NCBI RefSeq assembly: GCF_003463065.1
Contig: NZ_QSCM01000001.1
Coordinates: 558,001 to 622,000 of the forward strand
Direction of reading: 5' to 3'
From: Blautia sp. OF03-15BH
GTDB lineage: Bacteria; Bacillota; Clostridia; Lachnospirales; Lachnospiraceae
DNA: 64,000 bases
Part shown: positions 54,156-62,959 of the stretch, in pieces
How the letters are laid out: each line of letters opens with the position of its first letter
Position numbering within the stretch: position 1 is the first letter of the stretch
Position numbers and translations under genes: made by a program
Notes under the pieces: generated by a model
What the model was told of the DNA's origin: nothing
Database searches by the model: none
The model's input: the letters and a program-made list of their open reading frames with translations, nothing else

Positions 54156-57100
54156 TACTTTTTCTCAAAAACCTGCTTTTGATCCGTAGCATGGGCCTGA
54201 ATCACCGCAAAGGCTTCATCACTGACCGATCCCGGCACGGCGGACGGACGAGCCAGAAAATATCCCTGCAGAAGGTCCACATCCAGTTCCAGTACGGTTT
54301 CCAGTTCTGCTGCCGTCTCCATACCTTCCGCAATGACCTGCATATTTCTTTTATGCGCATAAGAAACGATATTAGCGACGATCTGCTGCTTATCCTGACT
54401 CTTGTCAATATCCCGGATGATTTCGAGATCCACTTTGATATAAGCCGGTGACAGAGCGAGAAGATTCTTCTCATTGCTGTAGCCGCTTCCGTAATCGTCC
54501 AGGGCAAATATTCCGGAAAAGCCCGGCATGTTCCGCTTCGCTTCCAGTGAAACAGTATCCAGTCCTTCTTCTTCCGTGATCTCCACCACGATCCGGTCCT
54601 GAATGGAAGAGAAACGACGGATATATTCCCTGCATTCTTCCTCTGTCATGTGCTGGCTGGCGATCGAATTGACAAACAGCCGCGCTTTTGCGCTGATCAG
54701 TCCTTCTCTTGCCAGGAAAAGATAGGCCTCAGCTGATTTAAACATCGTGAGCCGTTCGATCTCATGAAGACAGTTTTCTTCTCTTGCAAGCTGCATGACC
54801 TCTTCCGGATTACTGATCATCGGAAGGCAGACACGCATCAGCGCCTCATACGCTACTGTTTCTCCTGTTTTTCCGGAAATGATCGGCTGAAAATGATAAC
54901 GGACCAGTTCTTCCCGGATCAGCTGCTGAAATTCCTGCCTTTTCTCCGTGTCAACGGCTGCCTTCTGATAAATCTTCGGATCAAATTCCCGCAGTGTTCC
55001 CTTGGAAGAGTGCTTTGCCTGATACATGGCAAAATCCGCATACTTCTTCATCGTCATAAGGTCTTTGCTGTTTTCCGGATACCAGGCGATACCGCCGGAA
55101 ATGCTCAGATGAAGTTCCCTGCCGCTCGGAAGCATCATGGTACTCTGATTCATCGCCTTCTCCAGTTCTCCGATCTTCTTCCTGATCTCCTCCTGACTGT
55201 CATATCCATAGAACAGCACGTTAAACTCATCACCGGAAATACGGGAACAGATCGTTCCCTGCGGTATATTCCAGGCAAGACACTGACCAGCTCTCCTAAT
55301 ATACTTATCTCCCCAGTCATGACCGAAGGTATCGTTGGTATGCTTCAGATTATCCAGATCGATCATAAGTAAGGCTGCATGCTTCAGCTGAAACGGCTTC
55401 TTGAAAAGCTGCTCACACTCTCTCTGAAAGGCCCGGCGGCTGTAAAGCCCCGTCAGCGTATCGTAATCCCTTTCATGCTCAATACGCAGCCGCTCTCTGG
55501 TAACCGCCGTCACATCTTCCACCAGACCTACCTGCGTATTGTTCTCCTGTGTAGTCTTCATCCGCACATAACGGATATTTCCATCCGGAAGAGGTACATG
55601 ATAGATCCAGTCTCCTGTATAGCCTTTGCTGGATGGACAATTGCTGCAAAATTCCCGCAGGATCTCCTGAAAGTGCTCTTTACTCAGATTTTCCTCTTTT
55701 TTCTCCGGCATACCGAGGATACTGAAAAAGTTCTCCGTCACATAAACCTTTGGTGAATCACTTCGGATCTCATATCCCCCAAGATCCACACTGGCCATCT
55801 CCATGATCCGCAGAAATTTCGTTGACGTATTGATCACATCCTGGCTCAGCTGAGTCACAGCTGTGGCAAAGTGATCCAGTTCCCGTATGTTTGTAGTAGA
55901 AAACTCCGGCATGGCCGTCGGATTTTTCTGCGCCACAGCTACTTCCCCCGAAAGTCTTGCTATGGGGGCCGACAGATAACGGCTGATGAACAGACTGCTG
56001 ATCATCCCAAATGCCAGAATCAACAGGATTGCCAGACACATAAGGATCATCGTATGATTGGAAAAGGCAAAAAGATATTTACCTTCCACCGTTCCCACCA
56101 GTGCCCACTTCTCATGGAAAAACGGGGCATTTCTACTATACAAAGTCAGAGGACGAATTGCGGCATAGCTTTTTCCCGTCGGATCCTGCAGCCAGTACTC
56201 TCCCTCTTCCTCCGTAAGTACCAGATTGCTGCTGGAAAATTTCTGCATACTTTCCAGTGAAGAGGAACAGGCTGCCTCCCGAAAATCGATCGTCTCTCCG
56301 GAAAGCTTTTTTTCCGTGGAGACCAGATGATAGGATCCGTATTCCTGATTTTCAAGTTCCTTGTTCGGAAGCAGGGACTGCATGTAAGAAGTGAGCATTT
56401 CCACTCCGATCACACCATAGACCGTACCATCTGAAAGGATCAGCGGTATGGTATAGGCAATAGCAGAACGGTCATCTCCCTTCAACACATAGGCCTCTCT
56501 TGTCCACCTTCCGTATGCTTCTGCTTCCAGCTTCTCCTGATCCTGAAAGGCAGCCTGAAAAACCGGATAAACAAAACTCTCCTTCTTCAGTGCTTCCGGA
56601 GGAAAAGACGAAAACCAGCCTTTATCCGTAGAAATATCCATCTCTTTTACCAGCTGGATCGGTGAACGTTCCAGAAGAAGGTCGGAGTCTTCTTCGGAAG
56701 GTGACGTCAATGGATCCAGGTCACGGATGTAGACGCCCGGAAGAACACGATCTTCCTCTCTCTGATCCAGATCCTCCGTATTGAGAACCATAAAAATACC
56801 GGTTACCGATTTGCTCCTGAGCGTTTGGATAAGATCCCCGGTAACTGCCTCCAAAAGCGGCATGGCATTTTCTCCACTCTTATCCAGACGCTTAAGATCT
56901 ATTCGTCCTTCACAGAAAAGCGCTTCTGTAGAATTGTTGATCCTATCTGACAATTCCTTCAGATCCTCATTTTCCAGCATGACGTTTTCCAGATATGCAC
57001 TTCTGTTTTCCACCTGTTTTTTCACGATATCCATGGCATTCTGATTCATCTGTGGTCTCATCTTGCTGAAATAAAGGACAGCCAGGAGCATCAGGATTTC

Positions 57101-57163
57101 CAGCCCCAGAACACCCAGCGTTGCAGTCAGAATCATCTGGAAAACCGTTTTTTCCTTCTTCAT
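54152..57163 (-). CDS. Membrane sensor protein with GGDEF and EAL domains
   Basis: A 1003-residue protein. Transmembrane helix 1 (about 10-33), a large extracytoplasmic sensor of dCache type (about 35-365), helix 2 (about 368-390), HAMP, a PAS-like segment and then GGDEF and EAL. The GGDEF signature is SGDEF (about 643) without an RxxD site, so the cyclase may be weak. The EAL domain has YEALMR (about 771), DDYGSGYSNE, IKVDLEII, VIAEGMET and QGYFLARP, so phosphodiesterase activity is likely. The start at 57163 is preceded by AAAGGAGGG about 13 bases away; upstream extension would enter the repeat. It is next to a lone solute-binding lipoprotein that may present its ligand. Confidence 0.9.
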   Translation of the reverse strand: MKKEKTVFQMILTATLGVLGLEILMLLAVLYFSKMRPQMNQNAMDIVKKQVENRSAYLENVMLENEDLKELSDRINNSTEALFCEGRIDLKRLDKSGENAMPLLEAVTGDLIQTLRSKSVTGIFMVLNTEDLDQREEDRVLPGVYIRDLDPLTSPSEEDSDLLLERSPIQLVKEMDISTDKGWFSSFPPEALKKESFVYPVFQAAFQDQEKLEAEAYGRWTREAYVLKGDDRSAIAYTIPLILSDGTVYGVIGVEMLTSYMQSLLPNKELENQEYGSYHLVSTEKKLSGETIDFREAACSSSLESMQKFSSSNLVLTEEEGEYWLQDPTGKSYAAIRPLTLYSRNAPFFHEKWALVGTVEGKYLFAFSNHTMILMCLAILLILAFGMISSLFISRYLSAPIARLSGEVAVAQKNPTAMPEFSTTNIRELDHFATAVTQLSQDVINTSTKFLRIMEMASVDLGGYEIRSDSPKVYVTENFFSILGMPEKKEENLSKEHFQEILREFCSNCPSSKGYTGDWIYHVPLPDGNIRYVRMKTTQENNTQVGLVEDVTAVTRERLRIEHERDYDTLTGLYSRRAFQRECEQLFKKPFQLKHAALLMIDLDNLKHTNDTFGHDWGDKYIRRAGQCLAWNIPQGTICSRISGDEFNVLFYGYDSQEEIRKKIGELEKAMNQSTMMLPSGRELHLSISGGIAWYPENSKDLMTMKKYADFAMYQAKHSSKGTLREFDPKIYQKAAVDTEKRQEFQQLIREELVRYHFQPIISGKTGETVAYEALMRVCLPMISNPEEVMQLAREENCLHEIERLTMFKSAEAYLFLAREGLISAKARLFVNSIASQHMTEEECREYIRRFSSIQDRIVVEITEEEGLDTVSLEAKRNMPGFSGIFALDDYGSGYSNEKNLLALSPAYIKVDLEIIRDIDKSQDKQQIVANIVSYAHKRNMQVIAEGMETAAELETVLELDVDLLQGYFLARPSAVPGSVSDEAFAVIQAHATDQKQVFEKKY

Positions 57164-57200
57164 GATCCCGGAGATCCCTCCTTTCCCGTTTAAAATTTCT

Positions 57201-57362
57201 GTAAAGCGGACATTCGCAATCCGCTTCGCTACTTGCTCATGAACGCAGTCGCTTCGCGATCTGTCAGTGGGAGTTTTCAACTCCCACTGACATAAGCATC
57301 CCCCTCACCCGCCGCTTAGTGCTCCGCGCACTTGAAGCGGGCGAATGCTTATCTGCGTTCAA
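57201..57362 (-). repeat. Long copy of the intergenic repeat, between the binding-protein and GGDEF-EAL genes
   Basis: Both ends match the 51768-51827 copy (GTAAAGCGGACATTCGCAAT...; ...TGAAGCGGGCGAATGC and TTATCTGCGTTCAA). Between them is a perfect 13-bp inverted repeat, GTCAGTGGGAGTT/AACTCCCACTGAC (57263-57291), and GC-rich hairpins. The right end encodes the last residues and stop codon of the binding protein (FERR, stop). No U-run follows the 13-bp stem on the minus strand. Confidence 0.7.
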
Positions 57363-58761
57363 ATGCCTGAAGCTTGGATAAGGTGTCCTGATACCAGGAT
57401 TTAAAATACTCCTCTGTCAGGAAATCAGCCGCAGCGGTTTCCAAGTCTTCTCCGTTCTGTATCCGCTCTTCCACAACCGTCCGGTCGGCTTTAGCCAGGT
57501 CGCTCATGGTATGCTCCAGAATATTTCTGGCATCATTACTGCCCTCAAATGCCTTCGGTGTATACATGGTACTGGTGTTTACCGTATCAACTCCCACAGA
57601 GAGGATTTCTTCCATAGAATCGCTGATATCTGTATTACAGCTTTTGATCTTCTTCCTGTCGTTGGCTTCCCGTGTCACCGGAAGATAACCGGAACCGACA
57701 GAAAATGCGATGTTGTTCTCTGGCCTGGTAAACCATTTCAGGAATTCCACGCTGGCTTTTTCTTCCTCTTCGCTGGCTTTTGTGACCACCATTCCAGCTC
57801 CCTGCTGTACCGCATACGCTTCACTGCCCTCAAATACAGGCGCCGGAAGAACCTTCAGCGTGATATCATGGCTTTTGGTATCACTTTCGACGACCTGCGT
57901 CGGAAAATACGTGGCACTGGCAGTAGATCCCACATAGCCGATGAGGTTTCCTGTCCTGATATCATCACTGCGGAAACGGCCGGAAGCATTAAAATAACCT
58001 TTTATGTAAGGAACATAATAAGAGTCCCAGAGTTTCCGGGCGATTTCTTCTTTGAAATCCAGCGTCATTCTGCCGTCTTTTACCTGAAAGAGCTCACTTC
58101 CCAGTTCCTTGGCTCCGATAAGCATATAGTTTGCCATGGCATCTCTTCCAAAGAAAGCCTTGCCATCCGACCAGTCATAATATTTCTTGGCAGTATCCAG
58201 AAGGCCTTCCACGGTTTCCAGATCCTCATAAGAAGCACCCGTTTCTCCGGCAAAGGCTTCCCAGTCCGTCTCATTCAGGAAAAGAAGCTCTGTGGATTTT
58301 GCGACCGGAAAGATCTTGATGCTGCCATCACCGGAAAAATCTCCCTCTTCAAGGTAACTCTTCACGTATGTTTCCTTCTCTTCCGCTGTCAGGTAATCAG
58401 AGATATCTGCGATCTTGCCCATCTGATCTATTGTATAAGCAGTGTCCGCATATGCAGAGAAAATGTTCGGCATCTCAGCGGCTCCTACTTTTCCTTCGGC
58501 GGAATTCAGCACATTGGTCTCCAGATCGTTTACACTTCCCAGACTGCTGCATTCTACTTTGATCCCTTTTTTCTTACCTTCTCCCTCATTGAATTCATTT
58601 ACCAGAGAGTTGAAGGCTTCCAAAAGATCTCCATTATAATACGTCCATACGGTAACTGTAAGTGGATTTTTAGATTTTATCCCGGAGCTGGTGCACCCGG
58701 TGCATGACACAGCGATCGTCACGGCACTCAACAGGCACAGCAGCTGCTTCTTGTTCCACAT
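57349..58761 (-). CDS. Solute-binding lipoprotein (family 1) without permease genes
   Basis: A 470-residue exported protein. The signal peptide ends in a lipobox-like VSCTGCTSS, so the mature protein should be lipid-anchored by Cys. The mature part begins NPLTVTVWTYYNGDLLEAFN, typical of sugar/peptide family 1 binding proteins, and contains AEMPNIFSAYADTAY and GAGMVVTKASEEEEKAS. No ABC permease or ATPase gene is adjacent; the next gene is a dCache GGDEF-EAL sensor 185 bases downstream. It may be a ligand sensor for c-di-GMP signalling, not a transporter part. Its last codons are formed by the intergenic repeat. AAGGGAG precedes the start. Confidence 0.88.
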   Translation of the reverse strand: MWNKKQLLCLLSAVTIAVSCTGCTSSGIKSKNPLTVTVWTYYNGDLLEAFNSLVNEFNEGEGKKKGIKVECSSLGSVNDLETNVLNSAEGKVGAAEMPNIFSAYADTAYTIDQMGKIADISDYLTAEEKETYVKSYLEEGDFSGDGSIKIFPVAKSTELLFLNETDWEAFAGETGASYEDLETVEGLLDTAKKYYDWSDGKAFFGRDAMANYMLIGAKELGSELFQVKDGRMTLDFKEEIARKLWDSYYVPYIKGYFNASGRFRSDDIRTGNLIGYVGSTASATYFPTQVVESDTKSHDITLKVLPAPVFEGSEAYAVQQGAGMVVTKASEEEEKASVEFLKWFTRPENNIAFSVGSGYLPVTREANDRKKIKSCNTDISDSMEEILSVGVDTVNTSTMYTPKAFEGSNDARNILEHTMSDLAKADRTVVEERIQNGEDLETAAADFLTEEYFKSWYQDTLSKLQAFERR

Positions 58762-59016
58762 AAAAAGCTCCCTTCTTTCAAAGCCCTACGGATTTTCAGC
58801 GAAGAAATCCGCAGGCATCAATTCAATGTATCTTATCATAAAATCCCATTCTCTGCAAGAAAATCGCCCTTTTGTACACACTTTTATGCGTTGATACAAA
58901 AAACTTGTTTCTTCTTGTATAAGCTTCCAAAGATACGGGCAGAATAGGAAAAGCAGAGGTACCCAACCGTTTCAGGATACCCTGCAAAAAGAAGCTTCTG
59001 CAAGGAGGAAACAGAA

Positions 59017-59205
59017 ATGGCAAAGAATACAAAAAGCAAAAACAGTACAGAAAGCAATTACAGCAATACCTACGGAAGCGATGATACAGGACACGCTTAC
59101 GAGGAAGAAAACAAAGGCAGAAACGGCTACAAACAGGATGGAAATACTAGAGACTGCCACAAAAACAAGGCGGAAACTACCAGAACAACGGATCAGAAAT
59201 ACTAA
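59017..59205 (+). CDS. Small hydrophilic Asn/Lys/Thr-rich protein, 62 residues
   Basis: The frame starts with MAKNTKSKNSTESNYSN after a strong AAGGAGG site (59001-59007) and is followed by its own terminator, so it is very likely expressed. The product is highly charged and polar, without hydrophobic segments; it has one Cys and several Asn, Gly, Tyr and Thr residues (YGSDDTGHAYEEENKGRNGY). The composition recalls small spore or stress proteins but no family motif is present. The function is unknown. It lies between the divergent binding-protein gene and tdk; the 255-base gap upstream holds only an AT-rich promoter region and small hairpins. Confidence 0.7.
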   Translation: MAKNTKSKNSTESNYSNTYGSDDTGHAYEEENKGRNGYKQDGNTRDCHKNKAETTRTTDQKY

Positions 59206-59216
59206 AGGATAAAAGA

Positions 59217-59257
59217 ACCCCGGCGCGATCACAGGAGACTCGCGCCGGGATTTTTTC
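59217..59257 (+). terminator. Terminator after the small hydrophilic protein gene
   Basis: CCCGGCGCGA pairs with TCGCGCCGGG around ACAGGAGAC-type loop bases, followed by ATTTTTT. Confidence 0.9.
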
Positions 59258-59327
59258 CCCTTATCCTTTATCCTACCGAAAAGACTTCTGCTGCCTGCAA
59301 AATCACAACCGGAAAATGTTTTCTCTC

Positions 59328-59356
59328 TGAACAGTCAGTAGAAAGTATGCTATAAT
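59328..59356 (+). promoter_or_regulatory. Promoter of tdk
   Basis: A consensus -10 TATAAT (59351-59356) with TGAACA (59328-59333) 17 bp upstream. The transcript would have a leader of about 165 bases. An AAAGGAG at 59362-59368 is not followed by a start codon. Confidence 0.6.
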
Positions 59357-59431
59357 AGTAAAAAAGGAGTAACTATCCAGAACCACCTCCAAAATGCTGT
59401 GCATTTCGTCGATGTGGCGTATCCGCCGAAT

Positions 59432-59492
59432 AGATTTCCATGTAAAAGTGTTCATTCATGCAAGCATGATTCACACTTTTGCATGAAAATCT
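59432..59492 (+). repeat. 61-base imperfect palindrome in the tdk leader
   Basis: The left arm AGATTTCCATGTAAAAGTGT (continuing TCATTCATGC) pairs with the right arm GCATGATTCACACTTTTGCA (continuing TGAAAATCT), about 25 of 29 positions. The tip is CATGCAAGCATG. There is no U-run, so it is not a terminator. The tip with a GCAAGC core resembles hairpins at 21189-21245 and 31058-31092. Confidence 0.7.
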
Positions 59493-59530
59493 GCCTGGCT
59501 CTGAACAGTTACAAAAAGGAGAACAGAAGA

Positions 59531-60112
59531 ATGGCAAAATTATATTTTCGGTACGGGGCTATGGGAAGCTCCAAGACAGCAAATGCCCTGATGGTCGCAT
59601 ACAATTATAAAGAACGCGGAAAACGGGTGCTGTTGGCAAAGCCAAAACTGGATACCAGAGAAATGGGGGTTCTGCACAGCCGGATCGGTCTGGAGCAGCC
59701 TTGTATCTATGTGGAAGAGCTTGTAGAAATGTCTCTGGAGAAATTAAATTCTTATGACTGTGTGATCGTGGATGAAGCACAGTTCTGCAAAAAAGAAGAT
59801 GTGGAATTCTTTACATACCTCGTAGACAAGCTGGATATTCCCGTTATCTGCTATGGTCTCAGGACGGATTTCCAGATGAATCTCTTTGAGGGAAGTATGT
59901 GGCTTCTGGCCTGGGCAGACAAGATTGAAGAACTGAAAACCGTCTGCTGGTGCGGCAGCGGTGCCAGATGCAATGCCAGAATCGACAGCAACGGAAATAT
60001 GGTATCCTCCGGAGAACAAGTGGAACTGGGAGCAAATGAACGCTATATTTCTCTCTGCCGAAAACATTTTATCGAACGGAAAACCGGTCCGGATGAAAAA
60101 GAGAACAGCTGA
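59531..60112 (+). CDS. tdk: Thymidine kinase (type II)
   Basis: A 193-residue cytosolic enzyme that phosphorylates thymidine with ATP in nucleotide salvage. The P-loop is GAMGSSKT (residues 9-16), Walker B-like IVDEAQF (about 77-83), and the lasso domain has a zinc site: Cys residues in TVCWCGSGARCNAR and SLCRKHF. The substrate-binding YGLRTDF segment is present. The start at 59531 has AAAGGAG; an upstream start at 59399 would run through the leader hairpin. The stop codon lies in the terminator stem. Confidence 0.96.
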   Translation: MAKLYFRYGAMGSSKTANALMVAYNYKERGKRVLLAKPKLDTREMGVLHSRIGLEQPCIYVEELVEMSLEKLNSYDCVIVDEAQFCKKEDVEFFTYLVDKLDIPVICYGLRTDFQMNLFEGSMWLLAWADKIEELKTVCWCGSGARCNARIDSNGNMVSSGEQVELGANERYISLCRKHFIERKTGPDEKENS

Positions 60113-60142
60113 CATAAGCTTCAGCTGTTCTCTTTGTTTTTT
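60102..60142. terminator. Bidirectional terminator between tdk and citrate synthase
   Basis: AGAACAGCTGA (containing the tdk stop) pairs with TCAGCTGTTCT, with T-rich tails on both strands. The genes converge here. Confidence 0.88.
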
Positions 60143-60154
60143 GTGTGATCTGTC

Positions 60155-61489
60155 TTAACGCTCATCCATCGGAACATAGTCCCGTACTTTCATGATGCTC
60201 TTGTAAGCCGGACGGATGATCTTATCCATATTGATGAGCTCTTCAATACGGTGTGCGCTCCAGCCCACGATCCTGGCCATGGCAAACATGGGGGTATAGA
60301 GCTCCAGCGGAATATCCAGCATGCTGTAAACGAAACCACTGTAGAAGTCCACGTTGGCACTGACGCCTTTATAGATTTTCCGTTTTTCACCGATGATCTG
60401 GGGTGCCAGACGCTCCACAGCAGAATAGAGCTGATAATCCTCTTCTCTGCCCTTTTCATGGGCAAGTTTTTCTACGAAGCCCTTGAAGATCTGCGCTCTC
60501 GGGTCAGAAAGGGAATAAACCGCATGACCCATGCCATAGATCAGACCGCTGCGGTCAAATCCTTCCTTATCCACGATTTTTTCCAGATAAGCACGGATCT
60601 CTCCTTCATCCTTCGGATCTCCCACATGTTCCCGGATATCATTCATCATGCGGACAACCTTGATATTGGCTCCACCGTGTTTCGGACCCTTCAGGGAAGA
60701 AAGCGCTGCCGCAATGACGGAGTACGTATCAGAACCGGAGGAGGTTACCACACGGGTAGTAAAGGTAGAGTTGTTTCCGCCTCCATGCTCCATATGAAGG
60801 ATCAATGCCGTATCAAGAACCCTGGCTTCCAGATCTGTATATTTCTGGTCCGGTCTGAGCATGTAAAGAATGTTTTCCGCCGTAGAACGGTTGGGATCCG
60901 GACGGTGGATATACATACTGCCATCCAGATCATAATGGTTATACGCATGATACCCGTAAACAGCCAGCATCGGGAAGACACTGATAAGATTCATCGACTG
61001 GCGGAGAACATTTTCCACGGAATTATCAGAAACTTTGTCATCATAGGAAGCCAGCGTCAGCACACTCTTCGTCATGGAATTCATGATATCCTGACCTGGC
61101 GCCTTCATAATGACATCTCTGGTAAAATTCTGAGGAAGTCTTCTGTGTTCATTGAGTTCCTGACAGAACAGATCCAGTTCTTTCTTATCCGGAAGCTCAC
61201 CCATAAGAAGGAGGTATGCTACTTCCTCAAAGCCGCGCTCTCCGATGCCGTTTACCAGATCATTGATCTCATAACCGCGGAACCAGAGCTTACCGTCACA
61301 GGGAACTGATTTTCCATCCACCGTTTTACTTGATTCGATCATGGAAATATTGGTAAGTCCTGTAAGAACGCCTTTTCCGTTAAAATCGCGAAGTCCTCTT
61401 TTTACTCCGAATTCATCAAAAAGATTCCGGTCGATCTTGTCCTCGCTCATACAGCAGGCTGCTTTCTCTCTAAAATATGCATCACTCAT
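60155..61489 (-). CDS. Citrate synthase
   Basis: A 444-residue enzyme condensing oxaloacetate and acetyl-CoA to citrate. The active-site segments are HMEHGGGNNSTFTTRVV (His near 255), GMGHAVYSLSDPRAQIF (His and Asp/Arg near 330-340) and the C-terminal Arg region. The N-terminal extension is typical of Lachnospiraceae citrate synthases. The start at 61489 has AAGGAGG; the frame opens 9 codons earlier. Its start lies 8 bases inside the transglutaminase-like/MarR gene, so translation is coupled to that regulator-like protein. In fermentative anaerobes it usually feeds glutamate synthesis. Confidence 0.95.
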   Translation of the reverse strand: MSDAYFREKAACCMSEDKIDRNLFDEFGVKRGLRDFNGKGVLTGLTNISMIESSKTVDGKSVPCDGKLWFRGYEINDLVNGIGERGFEEVAYLLLMGELPDKKELDLFCQELNEHRRLPQNFTRDVIMKAPGQDIMNSMTKSVLTLASYDDKVSDNSVENVLRQSMNLISVFPMLAVYGYHAYNHYDLDGSMYIHRPDPNRSTAENILYMLRPDQKYTDLEARVLDTALILHMEHGGGNNSTFTTRVVTSSGSDTYSVIAAALSSLKGPKHGGANIKVVRMMNDIREHVGDPKDEGEIRAYLEKIVDKEGFDRSGLIYGMGHAVYSLSDPRAQIFKGFVEKLAHEKGREEDYQLYSAVERLAPQIIGEKRKIYKGVSANVDFYSGFVYSMLDIPLELYTPMFAMARIVGWSAHRIEELINMDKIIRPAYKSIMKVRDYVPMDER

Positions 61490-62789
61490 CTGTTTTTCCT
61501 CCTTCTTTCTGATCATTCATAAGTTTCAATTCATCCCTCAGCACACTTTCCAGCTCCAGCATCAGCTTATCCAGTTCTCTGGCTTTTTCCCTGCCAAAGC
61601 GTTCGATGACATGCTCATAAAAACGAATGGTAATGTCCTGTTGCTCTTCCAGCTTTTTCTTGCCGTAATCGGTCAGCATCACATAGGAAGCTCCCACCCG
61701 TTCATCGCTCTCCCAGAGGATATATCCTGCTTCTTCCAGTCTGGTAAAAACAGGTGAAAGTCTGCCGGCCGGAACATTCAGCCATTGTGAAATATCCCTG
61801 ACGTAAAGCCTGTTTTCCGTTCCTTCTATCACAGAACGGTCTTTCAGAACAGAAAGGATCGTAAATTCAAGACTGCTCATAACCCGGTTCAGATGCTCCA
61901 GAGGGATACTCTGAAAAGAGCTGTTCCGTACGGCCATCTTTCTGGCCATCCAGTGGATGTTTCCGGATTCCGGCAACAGAGCATACTCTTTCTTTTCTAC
62001 CGGAACGGCTTCTACAGAGATCTGAACATTCTCATCCTTCCCTTCCGTGCTGCCGCTTACCAGAAGTGTGCACTCTCTGGCATCTCTTCCCTGACAGAAA
62101 ACGATGTAGCTCTCCGTTACCGGGATTCCGAATTCCGGATCCACACCATAGAAAATACCATTCTCTTCCTGTACTTCTACCCAGGCATGAAGCTGTGTTT
62201 TCCCCGGAAGGATCCCCGTCACATAGCGGGCGGTCATCCCGTCCATACGGCAGAGAGCCAGCATGATCTGCGCAAAATCTCTGGTGCTTCCATATCCACG
62301 ACCGGCAGCCTGATCCGCTGTCAGCAGTCCTTCTCTCTCCGTTTCCTCTCTTTTTTTCAGCTTTCGTTTCACAAAACCTGCAATCCAGAGAGCCCGGTCT
62401 CTGATCTCACCTTCCGGAAGGTTCAGTTCGCCGTACCATTCTCCCAGATTTTGTCCTATCTCTGTATAAGGAGAGGAGATTCGATAAAGCATCTCCCGTG
62501 ATTCCGGTTTCCGGTTATATTTCTGGATCTGAACAGTTCCTTCTGCCTCATAAGTGATTTCCGAATGTGCTTTTGCCATATATCCGAGTATGTACTGGTT
62601 TTTGGCATCATCCATACGTTTCTTCACCATACAGTCACGGGGCCGGATCTCTTCCTTCAGCTCTACGATCTTCTGTGTTTCATCGATTCTCGGCAGACAT
62701 TTCATCTGAAAATACTCATCTGCCACCGGTTTTTCATACAAAACCTTTACGCTCAGTTTATATGCGATCCATTCCATGTTCTCTGCCAC
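61482..62789 (-). CDS. Transglutaminase-like domain fused to a MarR-type winged helix
   Basis: A 435-residue soluble protein with no signal peptide. Residues 1-120 resemble the bacterial transglutaminase N-terminal beta domain. The core (about 150-225) has the family pattern LLTADQAAGRGYGSTRDFAQ, LHAWVEV (His) and GVDPEFG (Asp), but the position of the catalytic Cys (normally GxCxDFA) is Thr (ACC codon). Residues about 305-425 form a MarR-type winged helix (SQWLNVPAGRLSPVFTRLEE, then AGYILW). The start is GTG at 62789 or ATG at 62777; neither has a well-placed ribosome site. It overlaps citrate synthase by 8 bases. A ligand-sensing pseudo-enzyme that regulates transcription is plausible. Confidence 0.78.
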   Translation of the reverse strand: MAENMEWIAYKLSVKVLYEKPVADEYFQMKCLPRIDETQKIVELKEEIRPRDCMVKKRMDDAKNQYILGYMAKAHSEITYEAEGTVQIQKYNRKPESREMLYRISSPYTEIGQNLGEWYGELNLPEGEIRDRALWIAGFVKRKLKKREETEREGLLTADQAAGRGYGSTRDFAQIMLALCRMDGMTARYVTGILPGKTQLHAWVEVQEENGIFYGVDPEFGIPVTESYIVFCQGRDARECTLLVSGSTEGKDENVQISVEAVPVEKKEYALLPESGNIHWMARKMAVRNSSFQSIPLEHLNRVMSSLEFTILSVLKDRSVIEGTENRLYVRDISQWLNVPAGRLSPVFTRLEEAGYILWESDERVGASYVMLTDYGKKKLEEQQDITIRFYEHVIERFGREKARELDKLMLELESVLRDELKLMNDQKEGGKTDE

Positions 62790-62959
62790 CGTTCCTTTCC
62801 GGCCTGTCTTTACACAATCTGCCTCTTCCTTTTTCTGATGTCCTAAACTGTTACCGATTTTAACTTATTATACTCATAAAATGACTTCTTGCAATAGAAG
62901 TTATGGTATTTTTAGAAATTACCAAGATATTTCATTTTTTGCAGGTACTGTTTACAGCA

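Noticed and set aside
57263..57291. Terminator after the binding-protein gene
   Set aside because: The 13-bp stem is perfect but no T-run follows on the minus strand; it was kept as part of the repeat instead.
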